Of a stretch of DNA of 64,000 nucleotides, positions 16,745-25,185 are shown in pieces. The stretch spans positions 1,116,001-1,180,000 of the forward strand of contig NZ_CP100757.1 in the NCBI RefSeq assembly GCF_024266705.1. The letters run 5' to 3'. The DNA is from Natrinema gelatinilyticum (GTDB lineage Archaea > Halobacteriota > Halobacteria > Halobacteriales > Natrialbaceae). Numbering within the stretch: the stretch's first letter is position 1; the number at the start of each line of letters is the position of its first letter. The position numbers and the translations under genes were made by a program. Below the pieces are notes generated by a model. That model saw only the letters and a program-made list of their open reading frames with translations. It searched no databases and was not told the DNA's origin.

Positions 16745-17698
16745 CTAGATTTTCAAAATGGTCGGGATGAGAACAGTCGCGGCTACCGTCAGCACGAGAC
16801 CGTTAATCAGTGCTGGAATAACAAATTTCTCACCAGAAACACGCTGAATCAGAGGGAGTGTTACATCCATTGTCGTTGCGCCACCCGGCGCGATACTTGT
16901 TGCCCCACCGAAGTACTTGGAGATGACTGGCAGCACCAAGAATGTGACAATTTCCCGAAAGAGGTTCGCAAGAAATGCAATCGCGCCCAGTTCCATCCCG
17001 CCGAGGTCAAACACGACAACCCCCGCGTAACTGTACCAGCCAAACCCTGCTGCGACTGCTGCGGCGTGAGTGACTGGCATGTTGATAACCATTCCAAGCA
17101 GCACGCCACCAAGAATGCTTCCGACAGCCACAGCCAATGGAATCAGGAGCACGCCCCATCCGATGTGTACGATATGGCTCACGGCTTTAGTATCGCTTCC
17201 AACGGTAACGCCAACGCCGAATAGCAGCGCCAAGAGAGCATAATCAGAAAGAGATACAACACTTCTGACGAGGTGCTCTGGAAGCCCGATGGTTGAGAGT
17301 CCGAGACCAACCACAAGCGAGATAAAAATGAGAATCGTGATCTTCCAATCAAAGCCATCAGTTCCTAGTTCCGATGGTGAGTCTTGACGAGTGATTGTGT
17401 TCTCATCGGACAAGGCGGATAGCGGATCAACAATTGACGTGATCGTGTTGATCAGGTAAACACACATGACACTCCCTATGATACTTCCTAGACACAGCAC
17501 AAGTGCGGATCCACCAATCGTGTTAAAATCCTGCAGGATTTGGTCATCACCTCCGAGTTGTGCACCAATCGAAATGAGGAGGATTCCGAGACCAGTAAAG
17601 ATGATGCCGTCACCTGTCTCCTGGGTGCGATTAAACGGTGAGTGATATCCAAGCAGACCACCGATCACCAAAGAGACAAGCAGCGTTTCGATACCCAT
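16745..17698 (-). CDS. lysO: Lysine exporter LysO family membrane protein
   Basis: 317 residues with about ten membrane helices. The LysO (YbjE, DUF340) signature region is clear near residues 205-280: AAGFGWYSYAGVVVFDLGG, ELGAIAFLANLFREIVTFL and GGATTMDVTLPLI. E. coli LysO exports lysine (and the analogue thialysine). Its usual two parts, an N-terminal four-helix domain and the conserved C-terminal DUF340 domain, are both present. A polar linker (residues ~95-115, DENTITRQDSPSELGTDG) separates them. GC content is lower than in neighbouring genes, hinting at transfer. It is a single gene without an adjacent regulator; substrate assignment rests on family only. Confidence 0.8.
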   Translation of the reverse strand: MGIETLLVSLVIGGLLGYHSPFNRTQETGDGIIFTGLGILLISIGAQLGGDDQILQDFNTIGGSALVLCLGSIIGSVMCVYLINTITSIVDPLSALSDENTITRQDSPSELGTDGFDWKITILIFISLVVGLGLSTIGLPEHLVRSVVSLSDYALLALLFGVGVTVGSDTKAVSHIVHIGWGVLLIPLAVAVGSILGGVLLGMVINMPVTHAAAVAAGFGWYSYAGVVVFDLGGMELGAIAFLANLFREIVTFLVLPVISKYFGGATSIAPGGATTMDVTLPLIQRVSGEKFVIPALINGLVLTVAATVLIPTILKI

Positions 17699-17810
17699 GG
17701 TTTATCATTAGCCAGTGCTGTATAAAGAATTCTCATCTCGCGAAAGGGTGCAGACAGTGCGGTATAAGCAACTTTCGGAGGCCAAGACTGGTAGTAAAAT
17801 CCATCGAACG

Positions 17811-18804
17811 CTCTTGTGAAGCACATTGTTGGTGACTCAAAGAACTGCTCGAACGATGTGGTTGAGAGCTTCTCGACCTGGTTTGCGGAGGATTTGTCGT
17901 CGGAGCTGGAACGATCTGAGATACGTGGTCAGTTTGTCCTTTGAGACGCCTCGATGTGGCGAGAGCCACCGTCGCGCCAGCGACGAGTGGCTCTCGCAGG
18001 TGTTCACGTGTGCGTCACCATCAACGTACTCGCCATCTCCGTGAATCACTGCTTCTCGCTGGAAGTTCTCATCAGTTTCTAGTGGCTCATAGGCACGAAA
18101 TCCATCCGTATAGACGGTGAGCGACTCCTCCTCGTGGTCAGCGAGGAGGAGTCGCACAGTCGATTCATCAGCGGATTTCGCCGGGACAACATATCGCTGA
18201 TCGCTCCCACGATCAACGAGCGTGAATACTGGCGATTTGTCCTCGGTGTACGTTCCTCGTCCACGCTTCGAGAGACCACGCGAGCGCGACGGTTGGTCGC
18301 GCTCGCGGCCTTTCAGCCCAGCAGAGACGTAGAACTCGTCAATCTCAACTGGGCCAGTGAGAGTGAGAGATGGCGCGTCGAGCGTTCTGGCGAACTGCTC
18401 GACGCGCCGGTGAAGCGTTCGGTAGGAAACGTCGAGTTCAGCCTCTAACTGGCGGATACTCGTGTTGAACCGAAGGAACGAGTAGAACGCGAACAAGAGG
18501 TTGTCGAGGCCGATCTTCGCGTGCGCGAAGATCGTGCCAGTCTTGTCGTTGAACGTGCGGTCGCAATCCTTACAGAGATACCGCTGATACTCTCTGTAGC
18601 TGCCGTGTTTGATCACTGATTCAGACCGGCAGCGCGGGCAGTAGAGGCCCTCGCGCCAGCGAACCTGCTGGAGCAGGTTCGCGGCGTTCGCCTCCGAGTT
18701 CAGCACTTCAAATGGGAACATATCGGGTGACGTGAACGCGTCACCCTTGCCCGCTACGATTTCTCAGCGACAGCGTTACCGACCAACAATCTGCTTCTGA
18801 AGAG
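17811..18804 (-). mobile_element. IS1595-family (ISH4-like) insertion sequence
   Basis: About 24 bp imperfect inverted repeats frame the element: CTCTTGTGAAGCACATTG continuing TTGGT at 17811-17833, and the reverse complement of CTCTTCAGAAGCAGATTG continuing TTGGT at 18782-18804. The ~994 bp length matches ISH4-group elements. One transposase gene fills it. A type B relic starts 29 bp beyond the right repeat. Confidence 0.75.
17837..18721 (-). CDS. IS1595-family transposase
   Basis: A 294-residue DDE-type transposase. It starts with a zinc ribbon (YCPRCRSES ... YLCKDCDRTF, residues ~27-60), followed by a helix-turn-helix (FLRFNTSIRQLEAELDVSYR, ~82-102) and the ISXO2-like catalytic domain: GPVEIDEFYVSAG (first Asp ~131), LTVYTDGFRAY (second Asp) and NTCESHSSLARRWLSPHRG (catalytic Glu with the H-S motif). 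This is the ISH4 type common in haloarchaea. The frame is intact. Confidence 0.88.
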   Translation of the reverse strand: MFPFEVLNSEANAANLLQQVRWREGLYCPRCRSESVIKHGSYREYQRYLCKDCDRTFNDKTGTIFAHAKIGLDNLLFAFYSFLRFNTSIRQLEAELDVSYRTLHRRVEQFARTLDAPSLTLTGPVEIDEFYVSAGLKGRERDQPSRSRGLSKRGRGTYTEDKSPVFTLVDRGSDQRYVVPAKSADESTVRLLLADHEEESLTVYTDGFRAYEPLETDENFQREAVIHGDGEYVDGDAHVNTCESHSSLARRWLSPHRGVSKDKLTTYLRSFQLRRQILRKPGREALNHIVRAVL

Positions 18805-18832
18805 CGCCATCGAAAAACGGTGACAAGGATCT

Positions 18833-18970
18833 GTGAACTACACCGCCCTACCGCGCTCGGGCCTCCCCGGCCCTCGCTTGGTGCGGATGGAGCGTCCTGT
18901 TTCTGTGTCGGAACCGTGCAGGAACAGATTCCACAGCGTCCACAAGACGCGGAGCGTCTCGTGCGGCCTG
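18833..18970 (-). repeat. Partial type B element (right third)
   Basis: Reverse-strand copy of 3125-3261. It begins with GTGAACTACACCGCCCTACC (the inverted right end) and runs through the CCTGTTTCTGTGTCGGAACC and CTCGTGCGGCC blocks, stopping at GGCCTGGCA where the other copies continue into CAGAACGC. It lies between the IS1595 and the promoter of 19047-19604. Confidence 0.6.
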
Positions 18971-19046
18971 GCACCACTCCCCAAATAGTCTCGTATATGT
19001 GTGATGCGTCCGAAGATATAATAGAGCCGAGCAGGTACGACCAGGT

Positions 19047-19604
19047 ATGACCAACCGTGGCCTCGACTCGTGGACTGACGGCTTATCTGCCCGTGAGCGT
19101 GTCCGAGAAATCGCTACGACGCTCACCCAGCCCCGCTCCGTCGAATCGGTGCGAGAGGAAGCACAAATCTCCTCGTGGAAAACCGCGAAAGACGAACTGG
19201 AGATGCTGGCCGAGTTCGGGCAAATCCACGCCATCGACGGAGACGACGGGAATACGAAGTACGCGCCGAACTACCAACTCCGCTACTTCAACGAGGTCAC
19301 TGAACTAATCAACAATCATACGCGTGATGAGCTCCGCGAGGAGATTGTCGCCATCCAGGAGACAATCGACGAGTGGAAGGCCGAATTCGACGTCGAATCA
19401 CGAGACGCTCTCGAATCATCGCTTACCGATGACAACCTATCCAGTGAGGACGTTCGTGAGCGCAACACGGTCCTCCGGGAATGGGAGCGCCACGAGGACA
19501 ACAAACGCCTCCTCAAGCACGCACTCGAACTGTACGACGACGCCCGGTCACTGTACCCTGGACAAAACGATTCATCGAATTCCTCGCTCCCACTCTCGCA
19601 GTAG
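19047..19604 (+). CDS. Winged-helix DNA-binding protein (haloarchaeal DUF7342-like)
   Basis: 185 residues. The N-terminal half is a wHTH: ARERVREIATTLTQPRSVES, then REEAQISSWKTAKDELEMLAEFG as recognition helix and NTKYAPNYQLRYF as wing. The C-terminal half (residues ~88-170) is a long charged helix that probably forms a coiled-coil dimer. The type is widespread in haloarchaeal accessory regions. It is followed after 8 bp by 19613-20119, with which it forms a conserved-looking two-gene module. The role could be autoregulation or an antitoxin-like function; neither is shown. Confidence 0.65.
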   Translation: MTNRGLDSWTDGLSARERVREIATTLTQPRSVESVREEAQISSWKTAKDELEMLAEFGQIHAIDGDDGNTKYAPNYQLRYFNEVTELINNHTRDELREEIVAIQETIDEWKAEFDVESRDALESSLTDDNLSSEDVRERNTVLREWERHEDNKRLLKHALELYDDARSLYPGQNDSSNSSLPLSQ

Positions 19605-19612
19605 GTTGTTCG

Positions 19613-20119
19613 ATGATTTTCCTCGCAAATCGGACGAACCTGGATAAACGGCAACTCCTCACCCGGCTCCACAACTGGCTCCAAACACAGGCCACCACGG
19701 AATCCGCTCCAATCGAGCAGGTCTGGTATCACACCACCACAGGGAACAAGGTCGGCGTCCGAGCCAGAATCAACGCCCCAGTGTTCCTCGGGACCACTTA
19801 CTCGGTCGATGAAGCGGAACTCCACGTCTCGTTTGATTTCCCGGCGAACCGTGAATATGATTTTTACAAGATCCAGTGGGTTGAGGCGGAGCGCGAGTTC
19901 ATGCTCGGATGGCACCAAGACGAAACGCACATGGATCTCGGCGAGTGCCACTTCCAACTCGATTGCGACGGAGAGACGGTACAGCGGGCGTCAGCGACAT
20001 TCCTCGACATGCATCCTATGAACGTGTTTGACCAGCGAATCACCGACCTCGTGGAACTCGTCGATGCCGTTTCCTGGGAAACCGACCGACCACGAGTTCC
20101 AGACCAAGCAGTACGTTGA
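19613..20119 (+). CDS. Hypothetical partner of the wHTH protein
   Basis: I start at the ATG at 19613 (MIFLANRTNLDKRQLLTRLH), the first after the upstream stop; the reading frame is open further upstream only in the shadow of the previous gene. The 168 residues are rich in aromatic amino acids and read as an antiparallel beta fold with an N-terminal helix (VWYHTTTGNKVGVRARIN, AELHVSFDFPANREYDFYKI, EFMLGWHQDETHMDLGECHF). I do not recognise the family. The tight spacing to the DNA-binding gene suggests that they work together. Confidence 0.6.
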   Translation: MIFLANRTNLDKRQLLTRLHNWLQTQATTESAPIEQVWYHTTTGNKVGVRARINAPVFLGTTYSVDEAELHVSFDFPANREYDFYKIQWVEAEREFMLGWHQDETHMDLGECHFQLDCDGETVQRASATFLDMHPMNVFDQRITDLVELVDAVSWETDRPRVPDQAVR

Positions 20120-20845
20120 TCTCGAATCACGTCGTTGACCCGAGATTTCCAGAAGAGCGATTTGTATTAACCAACAGATGTGGTATCGACGATCGATTGT
20201 TGGTTAACGCGAGGGGGGTTCGTTTTGCTCTATGATGTTCGAGGTTGCTGTTTGACGTGTCTGGATAATTACCACTTTCCTTAGTTCGCACATAGACACG
20301 GTACATTGACATCCTCCTCCGCGTGGAGTGGTCTGCACCACTTCTGAATCGTGGCTGCGTCGGTACGCTATTCGAATCCGGCAACTCGAGCGAACACTTC
20401 CGAAACGAGTATCCAAACCAAACCCCGATCACTTAAGGCGCGGGTATTCTCCTCGCATCTCTATAATACCGACAGATAGAAATTATATAGGTAATTTTAT
20501 TAATGTCTGCTGATTACTATCTGACCCTCCCCCTTCACGACTCGACCTTAATACGACGTGTATCACGTGTCACAGTGAGGAGTCGCTTACCACCATACGG
20601 TGGGGTTGCAACCAATGAAGGACACTACGCGATGCTAGACAATTGCAGGAATTGGTGGAGTAACGATGGCGGCCCTCGCAGGCTGTTCTGACAGCACGCC
20701 ACTATTCGAGTTCTCCCGAAGTTATAGTCAGTCGACTGCCGGCACCGAATTAATAATTCAGTTCGAATATTTTGTTAAATAGTAGCTAATAAACGCCGAT
20801 TTATAGCAGCTGTTTTAATAAGTGAGGATGGCCTAGCCCTCGATA
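20120..20845. other. Long intergenic region with IS200/IS605-like relic and P-type ATPase promoter
   Basis: Over 700 bp without a supported gene. At 20306-20460 TTGACATCCTCCTCCGCGTG and GCGGGTATTCTCCTCGCATC resemble the two arms of an IS200/IS605 right end, so a relic is likely. At 20811-20820 TGTTTTAATA lies 26-35 bp before the ATG at 20846 and is a good TATA box for the metal ATPase. The remainder is AT-rich and unexplained. Confidence 0.4.
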
Positions 20846-23467
20846 ATGACCTCGTCCGATCGGAGTTCACGTGACGTGGGTGATGATTCTCATCCACACA
20901 GTTGTGGCCAAAAATACGGACACGGAGAGGCGAACTTGAGCATGTCACCAACCGAGGGTGACGTCGCACAATTCTCGGTCCCCGAGATGGACTGCCCGTC
21001 ATGTGCTGGAAAAGTCGAGAATAGCGTCCGGAAACTCGACGGTATCGACGATGTCGACCCGCAGGTGACAACGGGGACACTCACCGTTTCCTACGAGAGC
21101 GACCGGACTACGGCAGACGCCATCGCTGAACGCGTCGAGAAAGCGGGATACGACGTCGAAGATCGCAGCGAGACCACGTCGAAGTTCACGGTCCCTCAGA
21201 TGGACTGTCCCTCATGTGCGGGCAAAGTCGAGAACGCACTCGACGGACTCGCTGGCGTTTCGATGTCGGACCCACAGCCCACGACTGGGAAGATAGCAGT
21301 CACATACGACTCGACAACTGTCACTGAGTCGGATATCGTCGGCGCTATCGAACGTGCTGGTTACGAGGTCACAGACACCATTACCGAAAGCGCCGAAGAC
21401 AGTGACAGCGTCGGCACACCGGAAAGCATCTGGACGAGTCCGCGAGCGGTCAAAACGTGGATCAGCGGCGGTTTCGTCGCAGTTGGTCTCCTCTTCGAGT
21501 TCCTGTTAACCGGACAGAAAGTTCAGATAGCGAGCATCGTCGGAAGCGAACTTCTCGTCGCGGATGTCCTGTTTTTAGTCGCCGTTGCCGTGGGCGGCCA
21601 CGAAATCCTCCGTAACGGCTACTACTCCGCCCGGAATCTCAATCTCGACATCGATTTCCTGATGTCGATTGCGATCATCGGCGCACTTATCGCCAGCCTC
21701 GCGTTCGGTGAAGGCCTTTACTTCGAAGCCGCCACCCTCGCGTTCCTCTTTAGTATCGCCGAACTCCTCGAGCGCTACTCAATGGACCGTGCACGCAACT
21801 CATTGCAAGAGCTGATGGATCTCTCCCCGGACGAGGCAACTGTCAAGAGGGACGGGATAGAGGCGACCATCCCAGTCGACGAGGTCACAGTCGGCGATGT
21901 GGTGATCGTCAGACCCGGTGAGAAAATCCCCATGGACGGGTCGGTCATCGAGGGTGAGAGCGCGGTAAACCAGGCGCCCATCACGGGCGAGAGCGTTCCT
22001 GTAGATAAGACAGGGGGTGACGAGGTGTACGCTGGCACGATTAATGAGGAGGGCTATCTCGAAGTGGAAGTCTCCTCAGAGGCGGGCGACAACACGCTCT
22101 CCCGCATCGTCGAGATGGTTGAGGACGCCCAGGCTAACAAGACCGAACGAGAGCAGTTCGTCGAGCGATTCTCTGGATATTACACGCCGGTCGTCGTCAC
22201 GTTCGCCGTCCTCGTCACGCTGGGGAGTCCATACGTCCTCGGAACGACGTGGTCGACGGCCATCGTCTACGGGCTGACGTTGCTCGTGCTCGCCTGCCCG
22301 TGTGCGTTCGTCATCTCGACGCCCGTCTCGGTCGTGTCGGGCATCACTAGCGCCGCGAAAAACGGCGTTCTCATCAAGGGCGGCAACTATCTGGAGGCGA
22401 TGGGTGCGGTTGACGTCATCGCCTTCGACAAGACAGGGACGCTTACGAAGGGGGAACTCACCGTGACGGATGTCGTGCCGCTGAACGATAACACCCAAGA
22501 CGACGTTCTCCGCTGTGCCCGAGGGCTCGAACAGCGCAGTGAGCACCCCATCGGGGAGGCGATTGTCGCGGAGGCAGGCAACGCTGGTGTCGCCGAACGC
22601 GACATCGAGGAATTCGAGAGTATCACCGGTAAGGGTGTCCAGGCGGACCTCGACGGGACGCCCCACTTCGCCGGCAAGCCCGGTCTCTTTGAGGACCTCG
22701 GCTTCGATCTCTCACACGTCCACGCAACGACCGACGGCGGGGTTGTCACCCGCACCGCGCAGCAACTCTGTGAACGGAACAACTGTCTCGATCTCCTCGA
22801 AGATACGGTGCCGGACCTCCAGGCGGACGGCAAGACCGTCGTCCTCGTCGGAACCGAGGACGAACTCGAGGGGGTCATCGGGGTCGCCGACGAAGTCCGG
22901 CCCGAGGCGAAGCACGCGGTGCGTCGCCTGAAGGAACTCGGCGTGGAGCGGACCGTCATGCTCACAGGTGACAACGAGCGGACTGCACGAGCGATCGCAG
23001 AGCAGGTCGGTGTCGACGACTATCGCGCTGAACTACTCCCCGACGAGAAGGTCGACGCCATCGACGAACTCGTCGACGAGTACGATGGCGTAGCGATGGT
23101 TGGCGACGGCATCAACGACGCACCGGCACTCGCCACAGCTACGGTCGGGGTCGCGATGGGCGCAGCCGGGACAGATACGGCCCTCGAGACGGCCGACATT
23201 GCCCTGATGGGTGACGATCTCGCGAAACTCCCGTACCTGTACGAACTCGCAGACGACGCGAACGGCGTCATCCGCCAGAACATCTGGACGAGTCTCGGTG
23301 TCAAAGCCGGCCTCGCCCTTGCCGTCCCGTTCGGGTACGTTCCCATCTGGCTGGCTGTCCTTGCTGGGGACGCTGGCATGACGGTCGGCGTGACCGGCAA
23401 CGCGATGCGGCTCTCCCGCATCAAACCGGAGACGGGTGGCGAGCCTGACGCTGTCGAACCACGTTGA
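20846..23467 (+). CDS. zntA: Zn2+/Cd2+-exporting P1B-type ATPase
   Basis: An 873-residue heavy-metal pump. Two N-terminal HMA metal-binding domains each carry MDCPSCAGKVE (C50/C53 and C121/C124), preceded by a His/Cys-rich start (HPHSCGQKYGH). The core motifs follow in order: TGES (380-383, actuator), CPC (484-486) with CPCx4S in the helix, DKTGT (528-532, phosphorylation), SEHP (~565-568, nucleotide domain) and GDGIND near residue 753. The last membrane pair has AGDAGMTVGVTGNAMRLSR; an Asp here together with CPCx4S is typical of the Zn/Cd/Pb subgroup (P1B-2), not the copper subgroup. It exports divalent metal from the cytoplasm. It stands alone downstream of a TATA box; an ArsR gene lies 400 bp downstream but has its own operator and operon. 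Confidence 0.9.
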   Translation: MTSSDRSSRDVGDDSHPHSCGQKYGHGEANLSMSPTEGDVAQFSVPEMDCPSCAGKVENSVRKLDGIDDVDPQVTTGTLTVSYESDRTTADAIAERVEKAGYDVEDRSETTSKFTVPQMDCPSCAGKVENALDGLAGVSMSDPQPTTGKIAVTYDSTTVTESDIVGAIERAGYEVTDTITESAEDSDSVGTPESIWTSPRAVKTWISGGFVAVGLLFEFLLTGQKVQIASIVGSELLVADVLFLVAVAVGGHEILRNGYYSARNLNLDIDFLMSIAIIGALIASLAFGEGLYFEAATLAFLFSIAELLERYSMDRARNSLQELMDLSPDEATVKRDGIEATIPVDEVTVGDVVIVRPGEKIPMDGSVIEGESAVNQAPITGESVPVDKTGGDEVYAGTINEEGYLEVEVSSEAGDNTLSRIVEMVEDAQANKTEREQFVERFSGYYTPVVVTFAVLVTLGSPYVLGTTWSTAIVYGLTLLVLACPCAFVISTPVSVVSGITSAAKNGVLIKGGNYLEAMGAVDVIAFDKTGTLTKGELTVTDVVPLNDNTQDDVLRCARGLEQRSEHPIGEAIVAEAGNAGVAERDIEEFESITGKGVQADLDGTPHFAGKPGLFEDLGFDLSHVHATTDGGVVTRTAQQLCERNNCLDLLEDTVPDLQADGKTVVLVGTEDELEGVIGVADEVRPEAKHAVRRLKELGVERTVMLTGDNERTARAIAEQVGVDDYRAELLPDEKVDAIDELVDEYDGVAMVGDGINDAPALATATVGVAMGAAGTDTALETADIALMGDDLAKLPYLYELADDANGVIRQNIWTSLGVKAGLALAVPFGYVPIWLAVLAGDAGMTVGVTGNAMRLSRIKPETGGEPDAVEPR

Positions 23468-23524
23468 TCCAACAACCGCCGAAGCATGGCTCCAAGCCTT
23501 CGCTGTCCGGTAGAATTCACGTAC

Positions 23525-23700
23525 GTGAACTACCCCACCCTACCGCTCGCCGTTCGGCTCGTGCCTTCGGGCGTCGTCAGAAAACTCCGTTTTCTGACTG
23601 CCACAGAACGCGTCGCGTTCTGATGACGCTCGCTGAGGATAGCGCGGGACCGTCGGTCCCGCTGACCATGCGAACGGCGTCGCCGTGAACAGAAGGGGGA
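23525..23700 (-). mobile_element. Short, internally deleted type B element
   Basis: Begins with GTGAACTACCCCACCCTACC (inverted right end) and finishes with the block around GGGACCGTCGGTCCC and CGAACGGCGTCGCCGTGAAC, which is the reverse complement of 2793-2870. Relative to the 471 bp copy about 295 bp of the middle are absent. Keeping only the two ends suggests that the ends are what matters for mobility. Confidence 0.6.
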
Positions 23701-23815
23701 GTAGCACCTCAATTCAGCTAACGATTCTCAGAGTATTGTTCGACCTTCTTTGACGTCAATATAAGAATCATTTAAAAAGGAAATTTGTAGCAATATTAGT
23801 TTGGGAATTCCCTAC

Positions 23816-23839
23816 ATATTTAACTAAAAGGTTAAATAT
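23816..23839 (+). promoter_or_regulatory. ArsR operator 1 overlapping the TATA box
   Basis: A perfect inverted repeat: ATATTTAAC, six bases, GTTAAATAT. Its right arm is also the best TATA box for the gene starting at 23863 (about 25-32 bp upstream), so a bound repressor would block TBP. A related palindrome follows at 23854-23871. Confidence 0.65.
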
Positions 23840-23853
23840 TGGGTTGGCATATA

Positions 23854-23871
23854 TTCAACTGGATGGTTGAA
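23854..23871 (+). promoter_or_regulatory. ArsR operator 2 overlapping the start codon
   Basis: A second inverted repeat, TTCAAC, six bases, GTTGAA, with the same spacer length as operator 1 (shared pattern TTYAAC-N6-GTTRAA). It spans the ATG at 23863, which would be the first transcribed base of a leaderless mRNA. Confidence 0.65.
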
Positions 23872-24201
23872 CAAGTGCCGGACGATCTCGACCTGGATGC
23901 GGTATTTCAGGCGCTGGCCCACCCGATCCGCCGAGACATCCTCGAGCAGGTAGCCGATGGCCCCAAAAGTGTCGGAGACCTCGCAGAACCACACGATGTC
24001 TCACTAGCAGCCGTGTCAAAGCACCTGCACGTGCTAGAAGATGCCGGCTTGATCGAGATGGAGAAGGACGGGCGGATTCGACGGGCCCACCTCGATGCCG
24101 CGCCACTCTCCGCGGCGTTCGGCTGGCTGACCCGATATCGCGTGTTCTGGGAGGATCGATTCGACGCCCTGGCAGACCATCTGGAGGAAGCAGACCAATG
24201 A
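23863..24201 (+). CDS. ArsR-family transcriptional repressor
   Basis: A 112-residue single-domain wHTH protein. ALAHPIRRDILEQV is the classical ArsR start helix, followed by SVGDLAEPHDVSLAAVSKHL (turn and recognition helix, residues ~40-60) and the wing EMEKDGRIRRAHL. It lacks the metal-binding ELCVCDL motif, so it is the non-metal type that usually sits in front of SRPBCC (AHSA1) genes and represses its own operon. The ATG at 23863 lies within an operator palindrome, and its stop overlaps the next start (ATGA at 24198-24201). The two TTYAAC-N6-GTTRAA sites are the expected targets. Confidence 0.88.
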   Translation: MVEQVPDDLDLDAVFQALAHPIRRDILEQVADGPKSVGDLAEPHDVSLAAVSKHLHVLEDAGLIEMEKDGRIRRAHLDAAPLSAAFGWLTRYRVFWEDRFDALADHLEEADQ

Positions 24202-24623
24202 CAGATCACAACACCGACACCGAAGCTGCCGACGACCGGCTAACGATCCGGCGGACGTTCGACGCCCCACGAGAGCGCGTCTATCGCGCCTTCACCGAGC
24301 CCGAGGAGGTGGAGCGGTGGTTCGGCCCGAGATCGATGACTGGCGAGGTTCACGCCCTCGAACCGGAGCCCGGTGGCGCGTATTCAGTGAGCATGCTGGA
24401 CGAGGAGAACCGCTACGACGTCGAGGGCGAGTTCCTCGAAGTCGTCGAGAACGAACGGCTCGTGCACACGTGGGAACCGGGTCGAGTCACCATCGAATTC
24501 CGGGACGTTGACGAGGGATGCGAGGTCGTCCTCACGCACGAAGGTCTCCCAGATGGCGAATCAGTCGACGACCACGCCGACGGATGGGCGAACGCGCTCG
24601 AGAACCTTGCGGGGGTGCTCTGA
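24198..24623 (+). CDS. SRPBCC (AHSA1-like) domain protein 1
   Basis: A 141-residue helix-grip protein of the AHSA1/START-like group, which makes a hydrophobic cavity for small ligands. Typical pieces are LTIRRTFDAPRERVYRAFTE at the start, VERWFGP, a central GGAYSVSMLDEENRYDVEGEF and the C-terminal DGWANALENLAGVL. It overlaps the repressor gene by 4 bp, so repressor and ligand-binding protein are made together. In such operons the cavity protein may bind the toxic organic molecule being handled; the ligand is unknown. Confidence 0.85.
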   Translation: MTDHNTDTEAADDRLTIRRTFDAPRERVYRAFTEPEEVERWFGPRSMTGEVHALEPEPGGAYSVSMLDEENRYDVEGEFLEVVENERLVHTWEPGRVTIEFRDVDEGCEVVLTHEGLPDGESVDDHADGWANALENLAGVL

Positions 24624-24712
24624 ACGAACATGTACTTGCAGCCAAATCTGCTTCTCTCGTTGCCAGGACGGGCCCAGGACGTGCGCCGAACGGCCACTCA
24701 TCGGAGGGAGAG

Positions 24713-25129
24713 ATGAAGCGGACCTACACCGGGAGCTGTCACTGCGGGGCAGTTCGCTTCGAGGCGGATCTCGACCTGAGCCAGGGGAGCAGCCGGTGCA
24801 ACTGTTCGATCTGCGCCAAGCTGCGGTACTGGTTCGCGTTCGTCCCCGATGAGGAGTTTCACCTGCTCCAAGGAGCCAACGCACTAACCGATTACCAGAT
24901 CAAACCTGGATCCATCTACCACCGCTTCTGTAGCCGCTGCGGGGTCAAGCCCTTCGGACGGGGGATCGTCGACGAACTCGACGCAGACGTCGCTGGCGAC
25001 TTCTACGCTGTTAACGTCGCCTGCCTCGACAACGCTACCGACGAGGAGCTGGCGGAAGCGCCGGTCGACTATCTGGATGGCCGGAACGACGACTGGGAGT
25101 CCGAACCCACGGAAACGCGACACCTATGA
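24713..25129 (+). CDS. GFA / CENP-V domain zinc protein
   Basis: 138 residues from the ATG at 24713, which has a strong purine-rich GGAGGGAGAG before it, a Shine-Dalgarno-like site consistent with an internal operon gene. The motif GSCHCGAVRFEA and RCNCSICAK plus CSRCGVKPFG give the seven or so cysteines of the GFA fold (named after glutathione-dependent formaldehyde-activating enzyme), which binds two zincs. Haloarchaea use gamma-glutamylcysteine rather than glutathione, so the substrate adduct is open. The position between two SRPBCC genes suggests a shared detoxification path. Confidence 0.85.
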   Translation: MKRTYTGSCHCGAVRFEADLDLSQGSSRCNCSICAKLRYWFAFVPDEEFHLLQGANALTDYQIKPGSIYHRFCSRCGVKPFGRGIVDELDADVAGDFYAVNVACLDNATDEELAEAPVDYLDGRNDDWESEPTETRHL

Positions 25130-25185
25130 ACGGACGAGGTCACATCCGAGAACAATTCACGAACATGGAGATTGAAGAAAAATGA
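25126..25185 (+). CDS. Possible 19-codon coupling ORF
   Basis: An in-frame ATG..TGA of 19 codons (MNGRGHIREQFTNMEIEEK) lies exactly between the GFA and the second SRPBCC genes. Its ATG overlaps the GFA stop (ATGA) and its TGA overlaps the next ATG (ATGA), so ribosomes could pass through without leaving. It may serve only for translational coupling. No peptide evidence can be seen. Confidence 0.3.
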   Translation: MNGRGHIREQFTNMEIEEK

